A stretch of 64,000 nt of DNA from Costus lasius (Eukaryota > Streptophyta > Magnoliopsida > Zingiberales > Costaceae), in the NCBI GenBank assembly GCA_027563935.2, contig CM050448.1, positions 65,853,843 to 65,917,842 of the forward strand, written 5' to 3'. Below the pieces are notes generated by a model that did not search any database, was not told where the DNA came from, and saw only the letters and a program-made list of their open reading frames with translations. Below are positions 47,971 to 59,442 of this stretch, piece by piece. Positions within the stretch are counted from its first letter, which is position 1. The number at the start of each line of letters is the position of its first letter. A program made the position numbers and the translations under genes.

Positions 47971-49279
47971 ATGGCACCAAGAAAGAAACAAGTAGTAAGC
48001 AAGGGGAAAGGTAAAGCACCGCCACCACCTCCAAATCCTTATGGTATTATCTTCAGAGATGATGCACAAGAAGCCCAATATAATCATCTTCTTACGAGGA
48101 GGATTGCAAACACTAAATATGTAGACAAATGTACTTTGGAGATCCTTGGGCTTGATGAAGACGTAAATTGGATGTTTGAACAAATTTTATCCTTAAGGTT
48201 TTTCCAAAGCCAGCCATAGACGCTCATTCCCTTGGTATTGGAGTTTCTTAGTACCTTGGAGGTCGAGCTCCATGATTACCACTGTCAAGAGGCGAAAGGT
48301 CGCCTTACTTTTCGACTTGCAAATATTGAAAGGAGTTTGATGCTCAAGGATATTAGAGCTATTTTCCACTTACCATCAGGGGTGTGTACATCCGCCACGG
48401 GAGTACATTGAGAATGCTTTTTGGTATCAAATCACTTCAGATTCGAATTATTCGACAAAGACCGCACGAGCGACTAGTATGTCTAATCCTTATCTACGAT
48501 ACATGCATATAGTTCTCTCACATACCGTCTTTGGGCGAGGTGAGAGCGATGGGATGATCCAACAAGTTGAACTCTTTTTCTTATGGTGCATACTTCACGG
48601 TAATCCTGTAGATGTGGCATATTATCTTGTTAAGCAGTTTGATAAAGTGGCACGCGCCAAGAAGGGCGCTATAGTTTTGGGAGGATTTGTCACCACATTA
48701 GCACGCGCTTTGGATGTAGATCCGTTTGGAGTAGAGACTGCAAAGGGGAATTGTAGGATTGACTTGGAGTCATGTGTAGTGATGAGGATGATTGTCCTAG
48801 AAGGGGATATCTTTTCCCTTGTTCTTGGACAAAATTTTCCAGCCTTGCCCTTGCCAAACAAAGAATGAACTACGGTTTGTAATCAATTGAATTGGAGAAT
48901 TCCTCCTGACGTAGCTGTTACAAATGTTCCTACACCACTCGACTCGTCACCACCACCACCCACCTGGGATGGCAGTAGCGATCCCTTTGGGATGAGTATG
49001 GATTCTCCGCCACGTAGAGTTGGTTCTTCTTCTCACGGTGCAGTACATCCTCAGAGGGGTTGGTCTTCTGCCTTATCTGCAGAGGTGTTCCATCAGGGAT
49101 GTCTTTTGGAGAGAGTACTTGACTTTATCTAGGATGTGCGTGATGACGTCTAGGATATTAAAGGCTTTCTAGGGGATCACTTCTACAGTGATGAACAGAG
49201 GGACCAAAATGTGAATATGGAAGATGCTGCTTCTGCCGAGGAGAATGATGAGAAGACAGACACCGATGTTAATGATTAG
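47971..49279 (+). pseudogene. Env-like third ORF of the Athila-like element, broken
   Basis: Starts MAPRKKQVVSKGKGKAPPPP, then FRDDAQEAQYNHLLTRRIAN, LTFRLANIERSLMLKDIRAI, NPYLRYMHIVLSHTVFGRGE and KKGAIVLGGFVTTLARALDV, and ends in an acidic tail at TAA/TAG 49277-49279. It resembles the protein of unknown function encoded 3' of pol in Athila-group elements, called env-like by position. I see no signal peptide or clear membrane segment. It is broken by TAG at 48217, TGA and a frameshift near 48410-48480, and TGA at 48866, and by TAG at 49130 and 49151 where Q fits. The family assignment is inference. Confidence 0.65.
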
Positions 49280-49284
49280 CATTT

Positions 49285-50807
49285 TGATGAGTTGCATTTA
49301 CATCATATTTTTGCCTGTATTTTATATGATATTTTAGGCTTATTTTATGATCTTATACCAATTTTTAGTGTTTTTACTTCACTTGGTATGGAATCTTCAC
49401 TTTTCTTAGTTTTTTGTGAAAATGTAAGTAAAATGACACAAAAATAATGGATTTCACAAGTTTTGTGCCCATAGCATGGTTCCCAAGGAAAATACGAGGT
49501 CGCACATCAAATTTGGAGTGAAACGGAGGCCAAACTCAATATTCATGGTTGCACCCGTGAATCTTTCATGGGCCGTGAATATCACTCAAAACGATTGATT
49601 TTATGAGTTTTGATGGCACAGGGTGATTCGTGATGAAAAGATGAGGTCGTATGTCAAATTTGAAGCAAAACGGAGGTGAAACGTAACTTTGATGGCCGTG
49701 GTCGTAAATATATTCACGGATTGTGAAATACACTATGTGCAGTAAATAGAAACTTTCACACCCGTGGCCGTAAATAGTTTATGGGCCGTGAATATTTCCA
49801 CCCCTTCACGTTTTTCACTCGATTCGACCCCGAATCGAGTCAGAATTGAACTAAACTTTGCAGAAACCTTCCTAGATGGGTTCTACATTGATTAAACTAT
49901 AAAAGGAAGGATTTTGGAGAATTTAAGAGGGCTTCTACGCATGAACACGAATAGAGGTGGCGGCTAGGGCGAAAATCAACTTTATGGGCAAAATTCGAGC
50001 AGGAAGATCACGCAAAGGAGGAATTGGACATTCCATCGTCATATTCAGATCGAGGATAAGGATTTCCAATTACCTTTCAAGTATTTTCTTATAATCTTAT
50101 TGAGTTTTCATGCAATTTTCATCGATGAACATGCTGTTTGCTTTGAACATGAGCGTGTAACTTATTTTCAGGATTAGGGGTGTAGCCCACTGACATTCAT
50201 GAATTAAAATTTATATTTTTACTCTTTGTCATGATTATTATAGAGTTAATTTGATTAGAATTGTGTTTATTTATGTTATTTACTCTGATCTAGTATATTT
50301 ACGTCTTAGATATTGCGAGAAGGACCGGGAGGTGAATCGCAACGTCAGAACTATTCTTTTCAAACCTACGAATCTAATCACGAGCGTAGATTGGATTCAT
50401 TTGAAGGATTTTATGATTTTTCACAGAACTTAATGGGTCTATTCATGTTAATTGTCACGGGAGTAGGGGATTGATATGAATAGATACCGGATTACGCTTT
50501 GGGAGGAGGAAATTTGTACCTTAGGAAAAATCCCTCTCAACACTATAATTTTCTATTCAAAGAATTTATTTTGCTATAATTCATAATAGACAGTGTGGCG
50601 AAACCCCGAGTCTTGACCTTTTGCATATTGATTTAAACCCTAAAAACTACCTTTTTATTTTCTCATACTAGAAGCTTCCAAACAAAAATACCATTTGAAT
50701 TGTCTAGCAATAGATCGATCGTGTAATCGGTACTTGACCACCAGATCCTCGTTGGGAACGATAATTTTTTTATTACTTCGATAAATCCGTGCACTTGCGG
50801 ATGCATA
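49285..50807 (+). mobile_element. LTR of Athila-like type D
   Basis: TGATGAGTTGCATTT to CTTGCGGATGCATA, about 1,523 bp, followed eight bases later by a tRNA-Asp-type primer site, so it has the position of a 5' LTR. It contains a palindromic array of the CCGTGAAT/GGCCGTGAATAT type (about 49545-49795), a TATA box (TATAAAAG, 49898-49905) and the TTGCGAGAAGGACCGGGAGG block. It shares layout but little U3 sequence with LTR C. Confidence 0.82.
49545..49795 (+). repeat. CCGTGAAT-type palindromic array in LTR D
   Basis: Repeated CACCCGTGAAT, GGGCCGTGAATAT, GGCCGTGGTCGTAAATA and CACCCGTGGCCGTAAATAG at intervals of tens of bases, ending about 100 bp upstream of the TATA box. Same theme as in LTR C with a different core. 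Confidence 0.7.
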
Positions 50808-50814
50808 ATGTTTT

Positions 50815-50834
50815 TGGCACCGTTGCCGGGGATC
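50815..50834 (+). other. Primer binding site, tRNA-Asp type, element D
   Basis: TGGCACCGTTGCCGGGGATC differs at one base from TGGCGCCGTTGCCGGGGATC, the complement of the plant tRNA-Asp 3' end. Confidence 0.85.
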
Positions 50835-52555
50835 AGGCTAGCCAATATCGATTTAATCGTGAGATTTATAGACTAGACATTTTTTTTATTTTTATTTTTA
50901 TTTTTTATTTTTTATTTTTGTTTTTGTTTTTGTTTGTTTTTCGCATTCTTTTTCTTTATAGTTAGTTTAAGCTATTTTTCTCTTTTTGGATTAACACGAT
51001 GTACGGACAGGAAAACTCATGCCAAAAATCACTTGACTAGATATTTTAAGCTTTATTTTGAAATTCCTATTTTACATTTTGTATTTTTGAATTTTATTGC
51101 ATGAATTAAAAAATATGATGTTTAACCAATGTCAATGGTCAAATCAGAGGTATGTGCCACTGATAATGACAAGAGATATGGCACGGATGCATTAGAATCA
51201 CTTTCAGCAAAGGTAAATTCCACTGATGCATATATTACTGTGATGACATGATGTTATTTGGCGCCATGTGTAGGCGCATGATTGGATGTATTCTGATTTT
51301 GGCGTCATATGTAGACACTACTCATATGTGGATTTGGGGCATTGTACTTAGATATTGTGATGATGATATTATGTGATTAGATGCTTTTTTTCTATTTCTA
51401 TTGTTGTGGATGTGATATCTAATGATGTTGATGAATGGTTTGTTTTGGATCTTATTTGGATGAGGGATTGTATAACTTTATACTAATGACTTTATGATGT
51501 TATTTGGCACCGAGTGTGGGGGCACTACGACGATGATTGTATGACTATAATACTCTTGGATGAGTGTTTATTTTTCTATGGTGGTGGTTTTTCCTAAATG
51601 GATGGTTTTTCATAAATGAATAAATTTCTATGATGAGGTGTGGTGTTCCTCTTTGATAGTGAATGATGTGCATGTTGTTGTTCATATATATATATATATC
51701 AATGCCTGTGGATGGAAATGTTCTTCATGTGTAAAGTTTATTTCTTTAATATATATCATGTCATTATAATGTTTTAGCAATTGATGCATGATATTTTGGT
51801 AGATATGTTGTTTGATGAATGCAATTTGAGAGTGAAGCAATTTTTTCAAATAAAATGAGTATATGAGTATAATGTGTTGAATTAGCATTGATTAATTAGC
51901 CTAGTTGGGAAGAAAGAATCCAAAATTTAGAAATAAAAAGAAAGAGAGAAGAGAATGACTCCTCTACTTGGCACTGCGAAAAATTGGTAATGGCACCGAA
52001 GACAAGAGTTGAAGTCCAAATAAAAGTATGTATCTATGTGGGTACATGCCAAAGAAAAGTTTTTTGACATTAACTCCTCTATCTTGGGCCATGAATCTCA
52101 ATTCTGCTAGCCAATAAGATATGAGTTTTAATACATTGTCTAAGTGGTTAATGTACTCTAAATTTGTCACCAGAAAAAAAAGGTGGTATTCGATTTAGAG
52201 AATGTCAAAAGCGAAATAAAAAAAAATTATTAAAAAAAAAATATTTTGGATATCTTACTCCTGTAAACAAAAGTATTGTAGATTTAAACTAAGATGAAGA
52301 TGGAGTCATGAGATCGAGATTTTGTTTATTATACTAGTTGCGAACTTTTATTTGATTAAAATTATGAATCTTAAGGATTAAATTCTAAGAATGGTATATT
52401 TATCTGAATTTTATGTAGCATGAGTTGAAAATTTTTATGAGTGATTATGTTTTAAAAATCTATTTTTCATTAGAGTTATATTTTCCATACTCAGCATTCT
52501 TCTTTGGTCTATTTATTCGCTTGAGGACAAGCAAAAATTTAAGTCTAGGAAGATT
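50835..52555 (+). mobile_element. Deleted internal region of an Athila-like element
   Basis: A poly-T-rich stretch (50878-50950), then a short gag remnant (DKRYGTDALESLSAKVN at about 51165-51215, compare gag near 40435). After that it jumps directly to the AT-rich 3' non-coding region (GGCGCCATGTGTAGGCGC onward, matching 36530-37570 inverted). It ends at the purine tract 52523-52555. All pol is missing. Confidence 0.7.
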
Positions 52556-53370
52556 TGATGTCTCATATTTACATAGTATTTTTACTATACTATTTATGCA
52601 CAATTTCTCCTATTATTATCATATTTTCACTTATTTCAACTCATATCCTTCTGATTGTTCGGAATCTTCACCTCTCTTCACTTTTGGCATGTTTCAGGCA
52701 AAAACAACCAAATTATGATAGATTTTGATGAATCCAAGTGCACATATGAATTCTACAAGTCAAGACGAAGCTGCCCATTAAATTTCGTGCGAATCGGAGT
52801 CATTTGAAAAATACGGCATTGCTATATTTATTATCACGGCCGTATTTTTGAAAGAGCACAGAAAGAAATACAGCATTGCTTGTGATAATTATCACAGCTG
52901 TATTTTTTGTTCCAGAAATTCATAGAAAGAAATACGGCCCACCGATGATAAAAAAATACGTTCATATTTTATTTCAGAAAATCCGCAGAAAGAAATATGG
53001 TAGGGCCATATTTATTTTCACGGCCGTATTTCTGCCAATTTGTAATTCTGGAAAAAAATAGAAGAAAATACGGCACCGCCGTATTTATTTTCACTGCCTC
53101 ATTTCCGTCCACTAGTTTCAAGTTTGACTCGGTTTTTCACTTAATTTGATTCCTTTTCACACCAAATTTTAGGGCAAACCTATTCTAAGGGTGGAGAACT
53201 ATATTAGGGAGCTTTGGACAAATTATTGGAACTTTTTGGCGGATTTACAAGGTGAATTTGACGAAGAGGCGAGAGCTAGGGCGAACGGCGGCAATCTCCG
53301 ATTTCTGACCGGAAAAGCTTCGATTTTCCTGCTAGATGGGGTCGATTTTCATCAGGGAGCCTTGATTCTT
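52556..53370 (+). mobile_element. Partial LTR of type C, plus orientation
   Basis: Preceded by the purine tract GAGGACAAGCAAAAATT. From TGATGTCTCATATTT it follows LTR C closely, including the five-unit palindromic array (about 52808-53110). It stops after GGGAGCCTTGATTCTTG, about 0.8 kb in, where the sequence switches to an inverted LTR. Confidence 0.82.
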
Positions 53371-54209
53371 GAAAATACGAATGAGTTACAATCAAATTAT
53401 GGAAAATCAGGACTTCAGGTTCACCACACTATGTTTCATGACTTTTTATAATTAAAAAAAATCTTAAAAAGGATTTACTGTGCCGAAGGGGATTTATTCG
53501 CATGTAAAGATTGCCCCCTCTCAGTAGTATAATTTGATGTCTATCTGAATTAATGCCCTACTCTCGTGGTTATTAACTCGAAATAGACCCAATGAGTTCT
53601 TGACAAATCAATAAAATCCCTCAAGCTGATTCGAACTATTCTCGTGTTCGAATCAACTTGTCCAAAAACTATAGATCCGACGTCGCAATTCACCTCTCAG
53701 TACTTCTTGCGATGTCTCTAACATGCAAATTATGGCTAGTAATCAACATGTAAATAAACGCAACAATAATTGAATCTAACACAAGTAAATTACTTTAAAA
53801 GATGAAAATCAATGATTAAGTCATAATACAACGAGGGCTACACCCTAGTCCTGAAGAAGAAGTTACGCTAGCATGACGTTCATGTTCACATTGTAAAAAT
53901 CTATGTTTTGATTACAAAATTAGAAAAATAATAATAGAAAACGACAAGAAGGATGAAGTGTGAGGCTCCCTCGTGAAGGTCGACGCCAATCGGCTAGAAA
54001 AAAATAGAGTTTTTTTGGTGAAGAAATGCCTTCCACCATCAGTCGCCCTTGATTTCACCCCTTTGTCGAATTCACGTTAAATCCTTACCAAAAAGCCCCC
54101 AATAATCACTCCTTTGGTAGCTTATATAGTTCCGCATCTCCTAATTAGGTTTTTCCCAAAATTTGGCTTAAAAATGAGCCAAATCGGGTAAGAAACGGAG
54201 TCAAACTCA
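53371..54209 (-). mobile_element. Inverted partial LTR of type C
   Basis: From AAATACGAATGAGTTACAAT it matches 35208-36045, the central part of the minus-oriented LTR, ending at GAGTCAAACTC. It is joined tail to tail to the plus copy at 53370 and cut by LTR B1 at 54210. Confidence 0.8.
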
Positions 54210-56112
54210 TGTTGGTGTATATGCCCTTAGACTCGTTGTTGGTCCATCTTGTACTACTTGACCTTGATATTTAATATATCATTCTGGCATTGTCGTTTAC
54301 ATCTGTGATCATGTACATGGATAATAATGTCCCTAGAGATATATTGCATCTGTGCTCAAACGGTGTGTCCCTAGTCGAGTACTTGAGTGGATAAGGGACA
54401 ACTCTGGTACATGTGAGACTGGTATATGACCTGGTTAGGCATGGGGTGCTAACGCAGACATATGGGTATATCAGTGGTGGATATACTGGACCGACCCACT
54501 GTGAGGCTCTAACTTGGTGTCATGAGTTAAGCTCATAAGTGACAGGAGATGCATTGATCCCTTGACTTGAGGTCATTGACTCTTCTATATGGTTAGGGAC
54601 ATGCTTTGATACAACCTAACACCTCGCCGTAGTAGGGAGATCATAACGGTTGTCATTGGATATGTCACGACACATATGAGAAGATCAATGGACAAACATA
54701 GGATTTGCCCCTTCCTGCGGGAAGCTTGATATCCACGGGGCCCCCCTATGGTTACATGACTGAAAGTGTATGGCCATACCCAGGTGAAAGCCTAATGTAG
54801 TCATGACCATGTGATTGGATGAAAACAAAGTGATGATACACTTTGTCCAATCGGATATCAGTCTAGCAAAGAGACTATAATGCATCGGTATCTTGTTGCG
54901 ATGATAGGGATGTCGATATTGATATCCATTCCGAAGACTTGGGTAGCAGCAATGCACTGCTAGGTGCCCCTCACTGCTTGTGATGACCTGAGTTCATCAC
55001 TGCCAATGTCAGAGGAACCTACAGGGTCGCACAACTTGAAACTCGGGTTCTCGTATTGATCGGGTAACCTAATGATCGAGTTATTGGATAACTCAGATCT
55101 TTTTGGGAGAATTCATCAGCGCCATTGTGCCTGATGAGATGGAAGGGACTTATTGGAGCTAACTTCATTTTTGGGCCAAATGGGTCAAATAGGCCAAATG
55201 GGTCAAATGGGCCAAATGAAGTCTAAGCATGGAGCGTGGACCAATAGGCCTCAAAGCCCAATGGGCGTGAAGCCCAGTTGGGCGTGAGGCCTAATGGGCC
55301 TGGATGCCCAATGGGCCGTCAAACCTAATGGGCCATGACAATAAGTTACCTGGCCCAATAGACAACATGGTGAATTAAATGCTGTATTTAATTCTAGGAA
55401 TTAAATTTTGTATTTAATTCAGTAATTAATTCTAAGTTTATTGATGAATTTAATTTTGAATTTAATTCTAAATTTGAAGAGTCACGCTATTAATGGCCAT
55501 TATGAAACTTTAATTCAAGGTTTTAATGAGCCATTATGAGACTTTAATTCTATAATTAATTCTGAATTTAATTCTATAATTAATGATGAATTAATTTAGA
55601 CATTAATTCTGAACTTATTTCAGAATACCAAAGGTTACCATGATTTCTATAAAAGGATGGGTTGAGAGGGTTTTGCGCCTATGCTATGCGACTTCATTCT
55701 TTGGAAGAATTTCTCCTAGGCGCCTCTCCTCTCTTCTTCCCTCTCCTCTAGGCGGCTGCAAGGTTGGACCTTAGCAGCATTTTTCCATCATTCTATTCCT
55801 CTTGGTGCATTCTCTATCAGAGGGTAGCACAAGCTCTTGAGGATTTCTCCCATAGGCGTGGATCTTCTTCTCGAGGCTAGCACCGGGTGTGGAAGAAGAG
55901 AACTAGAGCATTGGCTATGTGCGAGACTGCAAAGGGCAAACACTTGGGCTCCCGCATCACATCCTTTGCTTCGCTTCAAGGTATCATCTCCTACTCATCG
56001 TGTCGATTCCTTCGCATGACTTGATCTTCTGGGTTTTTGGGACTGGCCTATTTCGGGGATTGCTTCCGCTGTGCTTGTTTTAAAATTCTAAAATCTCCGG
56101 AGTTTCCCAACA
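54210..56112 (+). mobile_element. 5' LTR of copia element B1
   Basis: 1,903 bp, TGTTGGTGTATATGCCC to TTTCCCAACA, followed by a primer site. It contains GTATGGCCATAC (54768-54779) and the CAGGGTCGCACAACTTG block (55022-55038) shared with LTR A. A (GG)GCCAAATGGGTCAAAT repeat occupies about 55180-55220 and AATTTAATTCTA-type repeats 55370-55620. The same LTR recurs, interrupted, at 59749-63384. Confidence 0.88.
55174..55345 (+). repeat. GGCCAAATGGGTCAAAT / CCCAATGGGC repeats in LTR B1
   Basis: Short GGGCCAAATGGGTCAAAT-like and GCCCAATGGGC-like repeats in tandem, palindromic in part. They are non-coding and absent from the corresponding position of the second B LTR. Confidence 0.7.
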
Positions 56113-56113
56113 G

Positions 56114-56126
56114 TGGTATCAGAGCC
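56114..56126 (+). other. Primer binding site of copia B1
   Basis: TGGTATCAGAGCC, one base after the LTR end, complementary to the 3' end of initiator tRNA-Met, the standard primer of plant copia elements. Confidence 0.9.
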
Positions 56127-57759
56127 AACTTGCGAACTCGAACGGTGTTTTTATGCTTTGATTGTATGCTCACATGCCATCTAAAATTTTACGAGAATTT
56201 GCATATGCGTATGGTTTTTCTAAGTAGGAAAAACTGTAAGTTTTTCGTTCCTAACATCTATTCGATCTCTTTGGTTTTTCACTTTCTTCACATGGTGGGA
56301 TAGACCCATATGTGAGAGAATTAGCATGTAGGATAGACCTATTGTGTGGGACTTGTTGAAGATTATGGGGCAAGGTTATTGTCCTAATCTTGGCAGGTTA
56401 AGGATTGCAAGGGTAGGCAGCAAGCGTGCTTGGAGCATGCATGCGCCACTTGTAGACTCCCGAGAGAAATGAAAAATCCTAGATTTGTGAACGGACGTTG
56501 AGGTTGAAAGACATGTTTTCTGAGAAACTAAAACTGAAGTTTTATATTTTCATGAGCATATAGAAAAGCATGAGATAGATATCTTCATTGTGCATCGTGT
56601 TGTGGTCATAGTCAAGCCCCTTGTATGCCTGTGATGTATTTATGTGAGGCCTGCATGCCGCTTTTTCTTTTTATTTTGTAAACGAGCAAAGAAGATTAGG
56701 GGTGCATCCCTCATGGAGCTTGCATCTTGGCGCATCAACCATGATGGCGCATCTTGCTTTGTGGCGCAAGTAAGGGCTTGGCTGAACCGTAGGGTTCGTG
56801 AGCTATCCCTCTTGGCACAAGCATGATGGCGCATCATGCATGAAGAAGCCATCAAGGTCTTGGCCGAACCCTAGGGTTTGTGTGCTATGCCTTGGTGTGG
56901 AGGACCTTAGAGCCGCACTTGAAGAGAAAGCTTAGTGGAGGCTAGGTTAGGTCTTGTTGGGCCTTGTCTCCTAGGTCAAGCATTGAACATCCTTTGGCAT
57001 GTGATGGTTCATTGTGTTGATTAGGCTATGACCACATCACTTGTTTACTGCTTTTGATATTTGCTAAAGCATGCCTAGATGTGTTTTATCATTTTGTTAT
57101 CACTATAGGATTGCATGCCTGTAATGTTAGACAAATGATAAAACTAAGAGGATGAGACCTCAAAAACCCTCAAAATAATATCAAGTCTGTAGCTTTCTGA
57201 CGCGTAGCCCTCGTCAAGCTATCGATCATGGTGTTGTGCACTGTTTCCCACCCTCGTGGGACACACCCACATATCTTTAGAAGGCGTGTGGTGGCAATGG
57301 TTTCCCCAGTCCAGTTAAAAACCTAGGCGTTCCTTCGCAAGGAAACTCGTTGGCCCTGGGCATAACGGTCAGGTTAGACTTGACTAGTTTTTCATATGTG
57401 GTGGCTACATGATGGAACTCTAGAGGCGGCCTCGAGAAGTTAGGGTTTTTTGTTGTTCCATCCCTCGTTGGGCACAAAATGCTTGAATTATCCTGAGAAG
57501 GAGAATTGCCTGGGTGCAATCGGTCGGCGTGCCCACCTTAAGAAGCATGAGTCCCTTTGTGCATCTCATTCCACCCTCGTGGGATGCAAAGCCTGATGTG
57601 GAATAAGGATCCCATCTCACTAGGAAATCTCGGATTTCCCGATTGACTTTGTGGGTTGTCAATTCGATTAAAATAGTGGGAGCCATGATCATTTAATGCA
57701 AGTCCAGATTAAATGATTCAAAGTAGTACTAATCTGCTATCTTGGTTGTTGTAGATCAA
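56127..57759 (+). mobile_element. Leader region of copia B1
   Basis: 1.6 kb between primer site and gag start with no credible ORF. It holds repeated CCCTCGTGGGA (57252, 57572) and similar short motifs, and GATGGCGCATC-type repeats near 56738 and 56825. Confidence 0.6.
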
Positions 57760-58363
57760 TGGCTACGAACAATAGCAGATGGTCACTGCGATCTATCCTG
57801 AAAAGGGATAAGTTGGTTGGATCCAACTTTATGGACTAGTATCGAAACTTGAAGATGGTCCTCAAGCTCGAGAGGAAGCTATATGTCCTTGAGCAGCCTA
57901 TTCATGAACCACTTCCATTCTCGGCCTCAGCGGCTGAGAAGGATGCTTTTAATAAGCATTAGGCAGATACTTTGGAGGTTGCTAATTTGATTCTAACTAA
58001 CATATCGCCTGAATTACGAGAGAAATATGATCAGAAGAGTGCTTCTGTGATTATTTATAATCTAAGGCAGCTCTTCAATGAATTGGTTGGGCTCAACCCT
58101 CCGAAAGTAAACATTCAATGTGTTGAGCCGAAAGGCTTAACTAAGGCATTGAAGATAAAGATGGAAAAGGTCAGGAACAATAGGTGCTATTCATGTGGAG
58201 TGCCAACTCACATGATTGACATAGTGCAACTTCAGAACGAGGAGAAGAGAAGCAAGGCTTCGTCTTCTGGCTCAGGTATTTATGTTACCAAAGTCATCCT
58301 TTCTACTTCTATGTCATGGGTATTGGATACCGCATGCGGAGCTCATATTTGTACAAATATGTA
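57760..58363 (+). pseudogene. Copia B1 gag and protease start, truncated
   Basis: ATG at 57760 gives MATNNSRWSLRSILKRDKLV, then NLKMVLKLERKLYVLEQP, ANLILTNISPELREKY and VIIYNLRQLFNE, the copia gag (UBN2-type) region. The zinc knuckle CYSCGVPTHMIDIV lacks the last cysteine. The protease begins WVLDTACGAHICTNM with active-site DTA. TAG at 57838 and 57961 stand for expected W codons and TAG at 58362 for Q. A deletion between gag and the knuckle is likely. The copy stops just past the protease active site, about where the pol frame of copia A resumes at 3163. Confidence 0.82.
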
Positions 58364-58507
58364 GGGGCTTAAGAAAAATATCATGTAATAAACACAACAC
58401 CATGCGGAGCTCATATGATCCTCCTTGTGATCAGGATCGTGTTGACTAACACACAACACCATGTGGCCAAAACAATATCATGTAATAGACACAATTAAGA
58501 AAAATAC
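58334..58507 (+). other. Scrambled filler-like junction with short templated repeats
   Basis: ATGCGGAGCTCATAT occurs at 58334 and 58402, ACACAACACCATG at 58392 and 58451, AATATCATGTAATA at 58377 and 58474, and TTAAGAAAAATA at 58369 and 58496, all in direct orientation but in mixed order. This is the pattern of template-switching end-joining at a break between copia B1 and the inverted LTR. Confidence 0.75.
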
Positions 58508-59442
58508 GCTCATATAATACTCGAAATAACAAAATAAGTTCAGATCACATGAAAGATAGCGTTAACGGGTTTCAACCGAGTCCCGATTAAGGGTTTACGC
58601 TACAAGAGCCATATAAATCCACACAGATCTCTCCAAATTGCCAAGAAAATTATAAGCATACGCTAAAGAGAGGAAGGAGAAGATATTTCGAACATATCCC
58701 CAAGGTTTAATGAAGATCGGTTGTTAGATCGCTTCATAATCGCCCCCGGAAGAGTTGTCGCCTGTATTGTTTACCCTAGCTGCCTAATCCAATCAATCCC
58801 CATCTAATCAGGTCATGAAATAGAGGGCTTTTATGTCTTATAGATTCACCTCCATGTTGGCTTCCTAAAATATATTTTTTCTGATTTTTCAGAATTTTTC
58901 TGAGCCTTAAATCGAGTGAAAAATGGAAGGAACATCAAGAGTCAGCCGTGATCACAGGTGAACCCCAGAATCACGGGCAGGCCGTGATGTGTACTGTGTA
59001 GATCTAAGAAATAAGAATCACAGCCAAATATTTCTATGTTCGCCTGGCCGTGAAGGTTACTACTATTCATTTTTGGGAAAAGTTGCCTTCGTTGAAATCA
59101 CGGCCAAAGATTTTCATCTTAGGTTGCCCGTGAAGTATTCTGTGATATTTCAAACCTTTCTACGAATCACGGGTGAACCTAGAAATCTTGGGCTGGTCAT
59201 GATTTTCAAATAAGCTCTAATTGATCTCAAATTTGCTGTGTAGACTTGTCTCTTCATAAGAAATCACTCCATGACTTTAAAATCTCCAAAAAGCTTAAAA
59301 AATGAGTGATTTTACCTGAAATAGCACAAAGACAAGAAAAAGTGAAGATTCTGAAGCAAGCAAATAAATAAGCCTATATGGGACATAAAAATATTTTGAG
59401 ATAAAATAGTACCAAAAAATACTATCAAAATGTAAGGCATCA
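58508..59442 (-). mobile_element. Inverted Athila-like LTR fragment (type E)
   Basis: On the minus strand it starts TGATGCCTTACATTTTGATA at 59442, like other Athila-type LTRs (TGATG, then ATAGTATTTTT). It has a CCGTGATT-type palindromic array at 58940-59215 with units AATCACGGGCAGGCCGTGA and AATCACGGCCAAAG. The U5 end and primer site are missing. Confidence 0.65.
58940..59215 (-). repeat. CCGTGATT-type palindromic array
   Basis: About four imperfect units of roughly 60-75 bp with ATCACGGGCAGGCCGTGAT, ATCACAGCCAAA...GGCCGTGAAG, ATCACGGCCAAAG...GCCCGTGAAG and ATCACGGGTGAACC. It is a third sequence version of the LTR C array. Confidence 0.7.

Noticed and set aside
50815..50834. tRNA-Asp gene
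   Set aside because: Only the 3'-end complement is present, directly after an LTR; this is a primer binding site and no cloverleaf can be drawn.
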